64,000 bases of DNA from Hymenobacter tibetensis (GCF_022827545.1 NZ_CP094669.1:5573001-5637000); one strand, 5' to 3'. Shown: positions 33,278 to 42,480, numbered from the stretch's first letter. A program made the numbers and translations. The notes: generated by a model from the letters alone, not told the origin.

Positions 33278-33877
33278 CTACTGAAGGCGTAGGTTGATTA
33301 GGAAAGCGTGCAGTTGGTTGACGTTGCCTTTCACCTCGTCTAGGCTCCTAACATTGTTTAGTACGAAAGCTTGCAATGCAGCAGTAGGATAAGCCACATG
33401 ATGACTTTTAGCCATTCTCTTGTTGGAGTTAATAGCCTTCACTGTCCGAATAATACCCCACGGTATTCCCCACCAGCCTACAATGATGGAGTGAGAAGTA
33501 GCACTTTCGGTGAGCTTATCCAAACAGTCCGGACATGCTATAGCAAGCTCTTCCTTCCAGGTGGTAAGGAAGATAAAGCTTGATACCTTACTGGTTACCG
33601 TTGCGTTCAAGAGTTGCACTGAAGAGAAGCAAATTGGGCAGGGCGCTGCGCGCACCAACGCGCAATACTCTTCTATTTCCACATCACTAAGCACTCTGAG
33701 TTGCGCCTCTATTCCTGCCTGAGCAGTTTCTCCTAAGCCGCGTACCCCAAGTTCCTCCTGCAACAACGCCAGTGCTTCCGGCCGGAGCTTTGCCGCGTCC
33801 TCTGCTGCAAGCCGTAGCAACTTTTCGTCGGAGAGCTTGCGGTAGTTTTCCTTTAAAGTGGCCTCTGAATATGCCAT
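33278..33877 (-). CDS. Hypothetical protein with zinc-ribbon cysteines
   Basis: A 199-aa protein from the ATG at 33877 (MAYSEATLKENYRKLSDEKLLRLAAEDAAKL). The first 50 residues are helical and charged. Then comes APCPICFSSV and, 35 residues later, ACPDCLDKL. The two CxxC pairs look like a zinc ribbon. The part after it (IIVGWWGIPWGIIRTVKAI) is amphipathic or membrane-associated and matches the end of other bacterial zinc-ribbon plus membrane proteins. No function is known. A structural or sensor role is possible. Confidence 0.65.
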   Translation of the reverse strand: MAYSEATLKENYRKLSDEKLLRLAAEDAAKLRPEALALLQEELGVRGLGETAQAGIEAQLRVLSDVEIEEYCALVRAAPCPICFSSVQLLNATVTSKVSSFIFLTTWKEELAIACPDCLDKLTESATSHSIIVGWWGIPWGIIRTVKAINSNKRMAKSHHVAYPTAALQAFVLNNVRSLDEVKGNVNQLHAFLINLRLQ

Positions 33878-34285
33878 ATACAATAATCAGTAACTAATTG
33901 ATTGGCCATAACAACTTTTGACTGCAGGCAGATAAAAGCGACTACCATACGATGCCAGCTAATTAAACTTCTCTTCTTCCACACTCCATAGCACTCACAA
34001 AACGCGTGTGCAGTTGGAGTTGGAAATTAATCAGTGAGTCAAAGCAAAAGCCATGTGCCTAATTTGAATAGAATTAAGAAAAAACTTCATATAGACAAGC
34101 CTCTTCAGGCTATGCTCTTACTCGTAGTTGGCCGTAACACAATTGCGTTAAAGCGGTCCTGAGGGGGTTCTATAAATTTACAGGCCTAAAAGCTTGCAAT
34201 GAACCGCTATTTCCGAGTTACTTTAAAACAAAGAAGGAGCCAGAACTCTTCCGTTCTGACTCCTTTAAACTGGCACAATAACTAT
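33878..34285. other. 408-bp intergenic region
   Basis: AT-richer than the surrounding genes. It contains the hairpin 34234-34265 that follows the small gene at 34286 on the minus strand. I see no other ORF, and no tRNA-like structure. Confidence 0.4.
34234..34266 (-). terminator. Hairpin after the 62-aa gene
   Basis: AAGGAGCCAGAAC and GTTCTGACTCCTT pair with one mismatch around a 6-nt loop. On the minus strand it is followed by CTTTGTTTTAAAG. Its position 20 nt past the stop at 34286 supports that small gene. Confidence 0.6.
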
Positions 34286-34474
34286 CTACAGAAACCAACT
34301 GTTTAGTGTGGCAAGCAGCAAATGAGCGTAAGGAGCTAATAAAGGCGCCCACTCTTCAATTGCTTTTCCTAATGCGGTTATGACTCCTAATGCAAGCATT
34401 AGATCAGAGCATAATTCACGAAAGGAAAATTTCTTACCAAACTTAGAACTGTTACCACGCTTTCGAAGGCTCAT
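34286..34474 (-). CDS. 62-aa putative membrane protein
   Basis: A short frame from the ATG at 34474: MSLRKRGNSSKFGKKFSF, then ELCSDLMLALGVITALGKAIEEW, then APLLAPYAHLLLATLNSWFL. It has a basic N-terminus and two hydrophobic segments (about 23-37 and 45-60). No known family. Because it lies between a terminator-like hairpin (34519-34560) upstream and another hairpin downstream, it may be an independent small transcript. The call is uncertain because there is no clear ribosome binding site, which is also normal in Bacteroidota. Confidence 0.4.
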   Translation of the reverse strand: MSLRKRGNSSKFGKKFSFRELCSDLMLALGVITALGKAIEEWAPLLAPYAHLLLATLNSWFL

Positions 34475-34518
34475 GGGATACAGGATTTAGTTTGGAAAAT
34501 CGGGGGCGTCTCGCTCCT

Positions 34519-34561
34519 TGCAAAAAGAAGAGGTTACCGTTGCCGCGGTGCCTCTTTTTTT
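34519..34561. terminator. Hairpin between nrdA and the 62-aa gene
   Basis: AAAAAGAAGAGG and CCTCTTTTTTT flank an inner ACCG/CGGT pairing. The plus strand ends in TTTTTTT, so it works best for plus-strand transcripts, although no plus-strand gene is evident upstream. It may end antisense transcription toward nrdA. Confidence 0.5.
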
Positions 34562-34645
34562 GTTCGGTCGCTTCTTGAAGTCATAGGACGCCACTTTGGC
34601 TATGACTCAGAAAGCTATGTTTTCATTCGATGGAGGTTAGGATAG

Positions 34646-34686
34646 ATAAAATGATGGGCAGAGAAATTCTCTGCCCATCATTTTAT
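34646..34686 (-). terminator. Terminator of nrdA
   Basis: A long perfect stem of ATAAAATGATGGGCAGAGA with its complement lies 2 nt after the nrdA stop codon. On the minus strand the sequence ends in ATTTTAT within the stem and then CTATCC. Confidence 0.75.
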
Positions 34687-34688
34687 GA

Positions 34689-37070
34689 TTACGATCCGCA
34701 GGCCTCGCAGGCGTCTGGGTTATCCAGGGAGCAGGCCATGTCCGAAGCGTTCTGAGCCGATACGTTCAGGGGCTCCAGGGTTTCGGCGGCTTGCTTCTGC
34801 ACCGTGAACTTGATGGCGTCCGCGGCGGCTTTGGTGCGCAGGTAGTACATGCCGGTTTTCAGGCCCTTCTTCCAGCTGTGGAAGTGCATGCTGGTCAGCT
34901 TGCCGAAGTTCACGTTCAGCACGTGTAGGTTCAAGCTCTGGCTCTGGCAGATGTACGCGCCCCGATCGGCCGACATATCAATAATGCGGCGCTGCGAAAT
35001 CTCCCACACCGTCTTGTACAGGTCCTTGATGTGCTGCGGAATCCGGTCGATGTTTTGCACCGAACCGTTGGCGGCAATGATTTCCTGCTTCATCTGCTCG
35101 TTCCAGATGCCGAGCTTGATGAGGTCTTTCAGCAGGTGCTTGTTCACCACCATGAACTCGCCGCTCAGCACGCGGCGCACATAGATGTTGGAGGTGTAAG
35201 GCTCGAACGACTCGTTGTTGCCGAGAATCTGGGCGGTGCTGGCCGTAGGCATAGGCGCCACCAGCAGCGAGTTGCGCACGCCGTGCTCCACCACTTCGGC
35301 GCGCAGGCTTTCCCAATCCCAGCGGCCCGAGTCCGGCGTTACATTCCAGAGGTCGAACTGGAACTTGCCCTCGCTCAGCGGCGAACCTTTGAACGTCTCG
35401 TAGGCGCCATCCTTCTTAGCCAAATCCTTGGAAGCCGTCATGGCCGCGAAGTAGATGGTCTCGAAAATGTCTTTGTTCAGGCCACTGGCTTCGTCGCTCT
35501 CGAACGGCATCCGCAGCGCAATGAACGTGTCGGCGAGGCCCTGCACGCCCAGCCCGATGGGGCGGTGGCGGCGGTTGCTGCGCTCGGCTTCCACTACGGG
35601 GTAGTAGTTGATGTCGATTACCTTGTTCAGGTTCAGCGTGGCGTGGTAGGTTACCTCGTACAGCTTCTGGTGGTCGAAGATTAAGTTGCCTTTCTCGTCG
35701 GGGCGCACGTAGCGGGGCAAGGCCAGCGAGGCGAGGTTGCACACGGCAATTTCGTTCTCGTCGGTGTACTCCATAATCTCGGTGCAGAGGTTGGAGCTCT
35801 TGATGGTGCCCAGGTTTTTCTGGTTGCTCTTGCCGTTGGCGGCGTCCTTGAACAGCAGGTATGGCGTGCCGGTCTCGGTCTGGCTTTCCAGAATGGCAAA
35901 CCACAGCTCCTGCGCCTTGATGGTTTTGCGGCCTTTGCCTTCGCGCTCATACTTCTGGTAGAGGCGCTCGAACTCCTCGCCGTGCGTGGTATCCAAGCCG
36001 GGGCACTCGTGGGGGCACATCAGCGTCCAGTCGCCGTTGGCTTCCACGCGCTTCATGAACAGGTCGGGCGTCCAGAGGGCGAAGAACAGGTCGCGGGCGC
36101 GCATTTCTTCTTTGCCGTGGTTTTTCTTGAGGTCCAGGAAGTCCAGGATGTCGGCGTGCCAGGGCTCCAGGTAGATGGCGAAGGCACCTTTGCGCTTGCC
36201 GCCGCCCTGGTCCACGTAGCGGGCCGTGTCGTTGAACACCTTTAGCATGGGCACGAGGCCATTGGACGTGCCGTTGGTGCCTTTGATGTAAGAGCCGGTG
36301 GCCCGCACGTTGTGCACAGCCAAGCCAATGCCGCCGGCGCTCTGCGAAATCAAAGCGCAGTTCTTCAGCGTGTCATATATGCCCTCAATGGAGTCGTCCT
36401 TCATCGTAAGCAGGAAGCACGAGCTAAGCTGTGGCTTCGGGGTGCCGGCGTTGAAGAGAGTAGGCGTAGCATGCGTGAACCACCGCTCGCTCATCAGCTC
36501 GTAGGTAGCAATAGCCGCGTCGATATCCTCTTTATGAATACCAATAGCCACACGCATAATCATGTGCTGCGGGCGCTCCACCACTTTGCCATCGAGGCGG
36601 AGCAAGTAGCTGCGCTCCAAGGTTTTGAAGCCGAAGTAGTCGTAGTTGTAGTCCCGGTCGTAGATGATGGCCGAGTCCAAGGTGGCGGCGTGCTTATGAA
36701 TGGTTTCCCACACGTCTCTGGCCAGCAAGGAGGCATTTTCGCCGGTCTTGGGGTCCTCGTAGGTGTAGAGCCGCTTCATGGTGCTGCTGAACGACTTCGC
36801 CGTGACCTTGTGCAGGTTGCTCACCGCAATCCGGGCCGCCAGAATGGCATAGTCGGGGTGCTTGGTGGTAAGCGAGGCAGCGGTTTCGGCGGCTAGGTTG
36901 TCGAGCTCCACGGTCGTGACGCCGTCATAAATCCCATCGATAACCTTCTTGGCTACCTCAATAGGAGAGACATACATCATATTAAGCCCGTAGCAGAGCT
37001 TCTCGATGCGCGCCGTGACTTTATCGAACTTTACGGATTCGCGGCGGCCGTCGCGTTTTAATACCAGCAT
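34689..37070 (-). CDS. nrdA: Ribonucleoside-diphosphate reductase, alpha subunit (class Ia)
   Basis: A 793-aa catalytic subunit that reduces ribonucleoside diphosphates to deoxyribonucleotides. The N-terminal ATP-cone ([24 protein letters not shown]) allows allosteric control of overall activity. Catalytic cysteines sit in [17 protein letters not shown] and [12 protein letters not shown] (counterparts of E. coli C225, C439 and C462). The C-terminal CEACGS provides the swinging CxxC that is re-reduced by thioredoxin. [24 protein letters not shown] is the effector or substrate loop. nrdB lies 3.2 kb upstream on the same strand, separated by an oxidoreductase and two small genes. So it is not a simple nrdAB operon. 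Confidence 0.97.
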   Translation of the reverse strand: MLVLKRDGRRESVKFDKVTARIEKLCYGLNMMYVSPIEVAKKVIDGIYDGVTTVELDNLAAETAASLTTKHPDYAILAARIAVSNLHKVTAKSFSSTMKRLYTYEDPKTGENASLLARDVWETIHKHAATLDSAIIYDRDYNYDYFGFKTLERSYLLRLDGKVVERPQHMIMRVAIGIHKEDIDAAIATYELMSERWFTHATPTLFNAGTPKPQLSSCFLLTMKDDSIEGIYDTLKNCALISQSAGGIGLAVHNVRATGSYIKGTNGTSNGLVPMLKVFNDTARYVDQGGGKRKGAFAIYLEPWHADILDFLDLKKNHGKEEMRARDLFFALWTPDLFMKRVEANGDWTLMCPHECPGLDTTHGEEFERLYQKYEREGKGRKTIKAQELWFAILESQTETGTPYLLFKDAANGKSNQKNLGTIKSSNLCTEIMEYTDENEIAVCNLASLALPRYVRPDEKGNLIFDHQKLYEVTYHATLNLNKVIDINYYPVVEAERSNRRHRPIGLGVQGLADTFIALRMPFESDEASGLNKDIFETIYFAAMTASKDLAKKDGAYETFKGSPLSEGKFQFDLWNVTPDSGRWDWESLRAEVVEHGVRNSLLVAPMPTASTAQILGNNESFEPYTSNIYVRRVLSGEFMVVNKHLLKDLIKLGIWNEQMKQEIIAANGSVQNIDRIPQHIKDLYKTVWEISQRRIIDMSADRGAYICQSQSLNLHVLNVNFGKLTSMHFHSWKKGLKTGMYYLRTKAAADAIKFTVQKQAAETLEPLNVSAQNASDMACSLDNPDACEACGS

Positions 37071-37448
37071 AGACGTAGCAGGTTGATGTGGTTGAGGTAT
37101 GGAACTACCCGCCCCGGAGGGAAGGCAGTTGACGTTTCAAGAAAGGAAACCGGACGCCAGCACGCTGCCTGCATGCGCCAGTTGATAGCGGAAGATATCC
37201 CCTTCCAATGGGTAGGACAAACCTAAAGTTTAGAAGTTTTCCACATAGCCGCAAAACGGTGTTGTTCAGCGGGTTTTAGTGAAGTATGTATTGCTATATA
37301 AATTAGTAACAGAGTGAAAATTCGGGTTGGCAGATTGCCGAGTAATTGGTATTGCCACCGAAGAGTGGCCGGTAATACAGCCGGGTGCGCGCAAGCAGGC
37401 GTTGGAGTTACCAACAGTCACTTGCTTGCACGCACCCGGCTGAATACG
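37071..37448. other. 378-bp intergenic region
   Basis: Upstream of nrdA. It holds the nrdA promoter and, at its right end, the terminator of the Gfo/Idh/MocA gene (37378-37442). I see no convincing NrdR box, although a TATATAAATTAG stretch near 37298 is suggestive. Confidence 0.4.
37378..37442 (-). terminator. Terminator of the Gfo/Idh/MocA gene
   Basis: A 20-bp stem (CAGCCGGGTGCG and CGCACCCGGCTG plus inner GCAAGCA/TGCTTGC, with one mismatch) encloses a second small hairpin. It begins 7 nt after the stop codon. No T-tract follows on the minus strand, so the hairpin may act with Rho or as an mRNA end structure. Confidence 0.6.
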
Positions 37449-38912
37449 TTAAGCGCCTAGCGTCCAGCCAGCGCGGTAATCCCGCTTTACAAAGCGGTTC
37501 ACTTCATCTAGGTTGGTTACTTTCATCTGGCTTGGATCCCAGTTCAGCTTCAGATTGCGGCCCGGATACGTGAAACCCTTACCGTCCGCGTTGGCCTGCC
37601 GGATGTCATGCCCCCGAATAGCCAAGTTGGCAATAAGTAGCGCCTCCGTCAGCGGGCCGGCAAGTTCGAAGGGCGAGCTAACTTCTTTGTTGCCGTAGCC
37701 GGCCAAGCAGGCTTCCACCCACTGCGCGTAGTGGCCGTCGGCGCCGCCCGGTACGCGGGCTAGCTTGGGTTTTACTTTTGCTTCGGCTGTGCGGGACAGA
37801 GGCAGCAGCTGCGGGTTGGCCGAATACGTGCTGGCCATCATCTTGCCCTTCTTGCCCACAAACAGAATCCCGTTACCTCCGTCGCCGAACATTTCGTTGG
37901 CACCCAGCTCGGTGGGGCGCTCGGGCTGAATACCACCATCCATCCAGTGCACCGTCACGTCGTGCTTGGTTTTCGAGGTTTTAGGGAAGGTGAGCACCAC
38001 GTGGCTGGAAGGCGGGCAGCTCTCGGGAAAATAGCCGCGCTTGAACTCGTCTACATACACGCTGCCTACGCTGGCCTGCACGGCCGTCGGGTACTGCAAG
38101 TCCAGTACCCGGAAGGGCGCTTCCAGCAGGTGGCAGCCCATGTCGCCGAGGGCCCCCGTGCCGTACTCCCACCAGCCGCGCCAGTTGAACGGAATCAACT
38201 TGTCGATGTAGGCAGTCTGGGGGGCCGAACCGAGCCATAAGTCCCAATCCACCTCGGGTGGTACGGCCGCTGGCGTAGCAGGCCACGGAATTCCCTGCGG
38301 CCACACGGGGCGGTCGGTCCAGCAATACACGGTATCCACGTCCCCGATTAGCTTCGCGTCGTACCACTCGCGCAGCTGCCGTACGCCGTCGTTGGAGGCA
38401 CCTTGGTTGCCCATCTGCGTTACCACCTTGTATTTCTTGGCCGCCTCAGTTAGCACGCGTGCCTCGTAAATATCGTGGGTTAAAGGTTTTTGCACGTACA
38501 CATGCTTACCGAGCTGCATGGACGCCAGCGCTACGTTGGCGTGGTTGTGGTCGGGGGTGGCCACGGAAACGGCATCGAAGCTTTTGTTTTCCTTGTCGAG
38601 GAGCTGGCGCCAATCCTTGTAATATTTGGCCTGTGGAAACGCCTTAACCGATTTAGCAGCTCGACGGTCGTCTACATCGCACAGGAAACCTATGCGCGCT
38701 TTGCCGCTCTTCACGAAGTTGGCAAGGTCGCTTTCCCCCTTGCCTCCCACGCCCACGCCCGCAATTACGAGCTGGTCGCTGGGTGCCGTGTAGCCTTTGC
38801 CTCCCAACACAAAGCGAGGCACAATCATAATTCCCGCGGCAGCAACAGCGCTTTTTGCTATAAACTCACGACGGGAAACGGTAATAGGAGAACTAGGAGG
38901 GGTATCAGACAT
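37449..38912 (-). CDS. Gfo/Idh/MocA-family oxidoreductase with Tat signal
   Basis: A 487-aa NAD(P)-dependent oxidoreductase. The N-terminus has a twin-arginine signal (SRREFIAKSAVAAAGIMIVPRFVLGGKG), so it is probably exported folded with its cofactor. The Rossmann motif is QLVIAGVGVGGKGESDLANF, and VSVATPDHNHANVALASMQLGKHVYVQKPLTHDIYEA contains the family's EKP-like motif (here QKP). The C-terminal domain carries GWWEYGTGALGDMGCHLLEAPFR. These Tat-exported members are common in Bacteroidota and act on sugars or sugar acids. It stands alone between nrdA and a small gene, and its presence between nrdA and nrdB looks like an insertion of an unrelated gene. Confidence 0.9.
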   Translation of the reverse strand: MSDTPPSSPITVSRREFIAKSAVAAAGIMIVPRFVLGGKGYTAPSDQLVIAGVGVGGKGESDLANFVKSGKARIGFLCDVDDRRAAKSVKAFPQAKYYKDWRQLLDKENKSFDAVSVATPDHNHANVALASMQLGKHVYVQKPLTHDIYEARVLTEAAKKYKVVTQMGNQGASNDGVRQLREWYDAKLIGDVDTVYCWTDRPVWPQGIPWPATPAAVPPEVDWDLWLGSAPQTAYIDKLIPFNWRGWWEYGTGALGDMGCHLLEAPFRVLDLQYPTAVQASVGSVYVDEFKRGYFPESCPPSSHVVLTFPKTSKTKHDVTVHWMDGGIQPERPTELGANEMFGDGGNGILFVGKKGKMMASTYSANPQLLPLSRTAEAKVKPKLARVPGGADGHYAQWVEACLAGYGNKEVSSPFELAGPLTEALLIANLAIRGHDIRQANADGKGFTYPGRNLKLNWDPSQMKVTNLDEVNRFVKRDYRAGWTLGA

Positions 38913-39154
38913 GGTGGGAAAGGTTGGATAGAAAGAACACGTATGTCAGGAAAGGCACCACTGCCTAACCACTTCCACCCCAGACCACCAAAGCAGTCAG
39001 AGGGTTAGCGGCCAAGCATTAGGGGCCAGAAGGTACACATTCCAACGAATTTGCCTAGCGCCCAACCGCTACCTTTTAGAATTAGCAGTGCCTGAAGCCT
39101 ACCAATCATGCATTGAAAAGCACAGTTCAAAGACCAAATTCTCCTACTTGCTTC

Positions 39155-39337
39155 TCAGTTCTTCTGCTCCACATACCACCACAAACCACCCACAATCAGC
39201 AACGCACCCGCCACCAACGCTACCACCGTTGTACCCCGCCCATAGTTGACGCACGAACAAGTAGTGAACAGCGGCTGCCCCTTCACCTGAATACGACGGC
39301 GGCAAGCCAAGCAAGGCGACACAAAAGCAGATTCCAT
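39155..39337 (-). CDS. 60-aa protein with CxxC motif and membrane helix
   Basis: A short frame from the ATG at 39337: MESAFVSPCLACRRRIQVKG, then QPLFTTCSCVNYGRGTTVV, then ALVAGALLIVGGLWWYVEQKN. The CLAC and CSC cysteines resemble a small zinc ribbon, and residues about 39-57 form one membrane helix. This frame is preferred over the overlapping 78-aa frame (39144-39380) because it has this sensible layout. No known function. Confidence 0.55.
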   Translation of the reverse strand: MESAFVSPCLACRRRIQVKGQPLFTTCSCVNYGRGTTVVALVAGALLIVGGLWWYVEQKN

Positions 39338-39456
39338 ACGGCAGGGATATAAAAAAGGAAGGTTGAAGCTTAATGCTCAAACTCCTCTTTTGGTAACCGT
39401 TGAGAGGTAGCCAAATAGCTCAACTGTTTTTGTCGAAAGATCTCAGTGGCATTTAC

Positions 39457-40083
39457 TTACTGATAGCTGATACCAAGACGCTTAGCGTAATCGGCTAAAG
39501 GGCCCAACCCAAATGCTGCACGCCGTTCGTCCACGTGTGCTTTATCTTCAATTGGAGCAAACTCTTGCTTTTTTGTAGTTGAATTAATGCGGGTTTTTGT
39601 GCCAAACATCTGCGGCTTACCCTTTGCGACCAATATATTGTCTTGCATATATACGTATCCCATAGGCGACAAATCGCCTTGTAGAGTGGCCTGTCTGATC
39701 ATCGGCAAGTATTTCTCCTGAACAGCTATATCGGCCTGTTGAATAGTGACGAATGCCGCCAAACCTCCGAAATGCCCCACCTGTTTTTTAGTTGGCCAAC
39801 CTTGCTTGGTTAGTACAGATTCAACCAGAGCCAAGTGGCGAGCATCAGCTTCCTTGATTTGTTGATGGATCTTCTTGATTTGTGGCGAATTAGGATCTGC
39901 TGCCGCTTCAATAGAATCTCGTTGAGCACGCAGGCGTTGGTGGATGGAAAACACTTCTTCCAACTGTTTCTTTAACGACCCATCGGTTTGTGTTACTGAA
40001 CTAATCTCAGCGTTTTGTGCGAAGAGGCTATCCTCGTGGAATAAGGCTAAGCCAAGGCTAAGTACCGCAAGATATATTCTCAT
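39457..40083 (-). CDS. Exported DUF6624 protein
   Basis: A 208-aa protein with a signal peptide (MRIYLAVLSLGLALFHEDSLFAQ). The first half is a helical, charged segment, probably coiled (LKKQLEEVFSIHQRLRAQRDSIEAA). The second half is the DUF6624 domain: GWPTKKQVGHFGGLAAFVTIQQADIAVQEKYLPMIRQATLQGDLSPMGYVYMQDNILVAKGKPQMFGTKTR. No catalytic residue or function is established for the domain. It has its own position between a terminator-flanked nrdB and a small gene. Its base composition is a little richer in A/T than its neighbours. Confidence 0.8.
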   Translation of the reverse strand: MRIYLAVLSLGLALFHEDSLFAQNAEISSVTQTDGSLKKQLEEVFSIHQRLRAQRDSIEAAADPNSPQIKKIHQQIKEADARHLALVESVLTKQGWPTKKQVGHFGGLAAFVTIQQADIAVQEKYLPMIRQATLQGDLSPMGYVYMQDNILVAKGKPQMFGTKTRINSTTKKQEFAPIEDKAHVDERRAAFGLGPLADYAKRLGISYQ

Positions 40084-40184
40084 AAATAGTTAAGGTTCAG
40101 TGTAAACAGTAAAGTAGCCGCTTGAGGAACTGAAATACCTGGTGAAATTTGCTGTACGTGTTTCAAAGATTGGTAATGCCATTA

Positions 40185-40230
40185 AACACGAGGAGCAAAG
40201 AACTCCATTTAGTTCTTTGCTCCTCGTGTT
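40185..40230 (-). terminator. Terminator of nrdB
   Basis: A perfect 20-bp stem (AACACGAGGAGCAAAGAACT with its complement) around a 6-nt loop, 28 nt after the nrdB stop codon. It isolates nrdB from the genes downstream. Confidence 0.8.
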
Positions 40231-40258
40231 GCCCATTAGAGCTTGGTGGTTGCGCAGC

Positions 40259-41218
40259 TTAAAAATCTTCGTCTAGAGAGAAAGCATTTTCAGTCCGCTC
40301 GCTCATCACCCCGGCCTTCTGGTATTCAGCCACCCGCTTCTCGAAGAAGTTGGTTTTGCCTTGCAACGAAATCATTTCCATGAAGTCGAATGGGTTGGTG
40401 GCATTGTAGATCTTGCTGTAACCCAACGATTCCAACAACCGGTCGGCGACAAATTCGATGTACTGCGACATGCTGTTGGCGTTCATGCCAATCAAATTCA
40501 CGGGCAGGGCATCCGTCACAAACTCCTGCTCGATGGTCACGGCGTCGCGGATGATGCTGTGCACCCGCTCCTGGGGCAGTTTGTTTTGGAGGTAGCTGTA
40601 GAGCAGGCAAGCGAAGTCGCAGTGCAGTCCTTCGTCGCGGCTAATTAGTTCGTTGGAGAACGTTAGACCCGGCATCAAGCCGCGCTTCTTCAACCAGAAG
40701 ATAGAGCAAAACGAACCCGAGAAGAAAATACCTTCCACCGCTGCAAACGCAATAATTCGCTCGGCGAAGTCTTCGGAGTTGATCCACGTCAGGGCCCACT
40801 CGCCCTTCTTCTTCACGCACGGCACAGTTTCCAGAGCGTTGAAGAGACGGTCTTTCTCCTGCACGTTTTTGATGTAGGTGTCAATCAGCAGCGAGTACGT
40901 TTCGCTGTGAATGTTTTCCATCATAATCTGGAAGCCATAAAAGCAGCGGGCCTCAGGCATCTGCACTTCCTGCATGAAGTTGACAGCCAAGTTTTCGTTC
41001 ACGATACCGTCAGAGGCCGCGAAGAAAGCCAGCACGTGGCTGATAAAGTGCCGTTCGTTGTCGTTGAGGTTGTCCCAGTCTTTCTGGTCCTGGCTTAGAT
41101 CTATTTCCTCAGCCGTCCAAAACGAGGCTTCGGCTTTCTTGTACATCTGCCACACGTCGTTGTTCTGGATGGGAAACAAGACGAAGCGGTTGGGATTCTC
41201 AATGAGCAGAGGTTCCAT
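40259..41218 (-). CDS. nrdB: Ribonucleoside-diphosphate reductase, beta subunit
   Basis: A 319-aa diiron-tyrosyl radical subunit, starting at the ATG 41218 ([16 protein letters not shown]). The first metal ligands are in the EEIDLSQD and [11 protein letters not shown] regions. The motif [15 protein letters not shown] contains Glu101, His104 and Tyr108, which correspond to E. coli E115, H118 and the radical Tyr122. The radical Tyr is present, so this is class Ia, not the radical-free class Ic. The C-terminal tail [10 protein letters not shown] is the docking peptide for NrdA. Its product works with NrdA (34689-37070). Upstream lies a cluster of DnaA-like boxes. Confidence 0.96.
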   Translation of the reverse strand: MEPLLIENPNRFVLFPIQNNDVWQMYKKAEASFWTAEEIDLSQDQKDWDNLNDNERHFISHVLAFFAASDGIVNENLAVNFMQEVQMPEARCFYGFQIMMENIHSETYSLLIDTYIKNVQEKDRLFNALETVPCVKKKGEWALTWINSEDFAERIIAFAAVEGIFFSGSFCSIFWLKKRGLMPGLTFSNELISRDEGLHCDFACLLYSYLQNKLPQERVHSIIRDAVTIEQEFVTDALPVNLIGMNANSMSQYIEFVADRLLESLGYSKIYNATNPFDFMEMISLQGKTNFFEKRVAEYQKAGVMSERTENAFSLDEDF

Positions 41219-41348
41219 AGGGAAAGGCAAAAGATGAGGTGAACTTCTGGTGAAATGTGGGCCGCCACGCAGGCGAGTTGTCTGCTAACCGAGCGACAAA
41301 CCGGATTGTTCAGGCGCAGTTGCGCTGGCAGCCGAAAAGTTGATGCAC

Positions 41349-41356
41349 CAAATATA
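41349..41356 (-). promoter_or_regulatory. TATATTTG -7 box of nrdB
   Basis: On the minus strand this is an exact TAnnTTTG match, about 130 nt before the nrdB ATG at 41218. No clear TTTG is found at the correct -33 distance. Confidence 0.4.
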
Positions 41357-41494
41357 AACCCGACTTGTGGGAAGGCTACCCGCCAAAACCATTTTTTCTC
41401 TGTTAATTTTTGTGCATACACCTGTATGGCTGCAAACCAAAGAAATCATAGAAAATAGCCGAAAAAACTATGAATAAGCATGTTTTCGGTGATG

Positions 41495-41577
41495 TTATCC
41501 ACATTTGGCTTGTGGATAATTGTAGTTGTCCACAAAATGTGTATGCGCGCGTCTATCAGTCGGGCACTTTCTCCACA
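41495..41577. promoter_or_regulatory. Cluster of four DnaA-type boxes
   Basis: TTATCCACA (41495-41503) and its inverse TGTGGATAA (41511-41519) face each other across 7 nt. TTGTCCACA (41526-41534) and TTCTCCACA (41569-41577) follow in the same direction as the first. The first two are exact matches to the E. coli box, and the others fit TTnTCCACA. In E. coli similar boxes upstream of nrdAB bring in DnaA control, and such clusters also mark origins. Confidence 0.65.
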
Positions 41578-41625
41578 TTTTCAGCTCACTAAAAGTTAGG
41601 AGCAATGAGGTTTAATGAGTTAGGG

Positions 41626-41657
41626 TTTGGATTTGTAAAATGATACTTCTACTTTTG
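41626..41657 (+). promoter_or_regulatory. rplU-rpmA promoter, TTTG-N20-TACTTTTG
   Basis: TTTG (41626-41629) and TACTTTTG (41650-41657), spaced by 20 nt, match the Bacteroidota -33/-7 consensus exactly. The ATG of rplU lies 32 nt after the box. Highly expressed ribosomal genes commonly have such strong promoters. Confidence 0.7.
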
Positions 41658-41689
41658 CCTTCCATTTTTCAGAAACCGCGAAGACGCCG

Positions 41690-41995
41690 ATGTACGCAAT
41701 TGTCAATATAGCCGGGAAGCAGACGAAAGTCGAAGCCAATAAATTTGTATACGCCCACCGCTTGGCTGGCAATGTTGGCGATACCGTAGAATTGGGCAAA
41801 GCCCTCCTCACCGACGACAACGGAACCCTGAGCATTGGCTCGCCCCTGTTGGACGTAGCCGTGACGGGTACCATCCTCGCCCACGTAAAAGGCGACAAAG
41901 TACTTGTATTCAAGAAGAAGCGCCGCAAGGGCTATAAGAAGCTGAACGGTCACCGTCAGCAGTTCACCAAAGTAATGATCAACAGCATCGGGTAA
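41690..41995 (+). CDS. rplU: 50S ribosomal protein L21
   Basis: A 101-aa protein of the large ribosomal subunit. It begins MYAIVNIAGKQTKVEANKFVY and ends with HVKGDKVLVFKKKRRKGYKKLNGHRQQFTKVMINSIG, both typical of L21. The length agrees with the family (about 100-105 aa). It is the first gene of the rplU-rpmA operon, driven by the promoter at 41626-41657. The gap to rpmA is 98 nt. Confidence 0.97.
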   Translation: MYAIVNIAGKQTKVEANKFVYAHRLAGNVGDTVELGKALLTDDNGTLSIGSPLLDVAVTGTILAHVKGDKVLVFKKKRRKGYKKLNGHRQQFTKVMINSIG

Positions 41996-42093
41996 TTAGC
42001 TGCTTGTTTTGCGTTGCCAGTTGCCAACTTCTGTAAAGTTCGGCAACAAGAAAGTGGCAGCCGGCAACTAATAACTCTCAACTAACCAATACC

Positions 42094-42381
42094 ATGGCAC
42101 ACAAGAAAGGCGTAGGTAGCTCCAACAACGGTCGTGAATCGCATTCCAAGCGTCTCGGCGTGAAAATCTTCGGTGGTCAGTCCATCATCGCTGGCAACAT
42201 TATCGTGCGTCAGCGTGGTACCAAGCATCACCCCGGTCAGAACGTAGGTATCGGCAAAGACCACACCTTGTTCGCTATGATCGATGGCACGGTACAATTC
42301 CGCAAGGGCCGTCAGGATCGTTCGTTCGTAACGATTGTGCCTAACACGGAAGCTGCTCTAGTAGCAGTAGCCGCCGAGTAG
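42094..42381 (+). CDS. rpmA: 50S ribosomal protein L27
   Basis: A 95-aa protein beginning [29 protein letters not shown], the conserved N-terminal region of L27, which contacts the peptidyl transferase centre. [26 protein letters not shown] follows. Unlike Firmicutes L27, there is no N-terminal cleaved prepeptide, because the Ala follows Met directly. It forms an operon with rplU and ends at the terminator 42434-42465. Confidence 0.97.
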   Translation: MAHKKGVGSSNNGRESHSKRLGVKIFGGQSIIAGNIIVRQRGTKHHPGQNVGIGKDHTLFAMIDGTVQFRKGRQDRSFVTIVPNTEAALVAVAAE

Positions 42382-42433
42382 TACGGTAGTATAGCCGAAC
42401 TGCTTAACAGCATCAGCTAAGCATTCAGCCTAC

Positions 42434-42465
42434 AGGGCCCATCCACACGGATGGGCCCTTTTTGC
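42434..42465 (+). terminator. Terminator of rplU-rpmA
   Basis: AGGGCCCATCC and GGATGGGCCCT form a perfect 11-bp stem with a 4-nt loop, followed by TTTTGCG. It lies 52 nt after the rpmA stop. Confidence 0.85.
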
Positions 42466-42480
42466 GTTGGCTCTACTTGG

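Larger units (their letters stand above)
41219..41689. other. 471-bp intergenic region with DnaA-box cluster
   Basis: A divergent spacer between nrdB and rplU, rich in A/T. It contains a TATATTTG box for nrdB, four DnaA-type 9-mers (41495-41577) and a textbook rplU promoter (41626-41657). I see no ORF. Confidence 0.6.

Noticed and set aside
34519..34561. Hairpin read as a CRISPR or tRNA-like element
   Set aside because: It is a simple A-stem-T terminator and shows no repeats or cloverleaf.
37290..37312. Possible NrdR box upstream of nrdA (CTATATAAATTAG)
   Set aside because: Only part of the NrdR consensus is matched, and no second box is present at the usual spacing.
39144..39380. A 78-aa minus-strand frame overlapping the 60-aa gene
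   Set aside because: The overlapping frame 39155-39337 has a CxxC block and one clean helix. The 78-aa frame has no such order.
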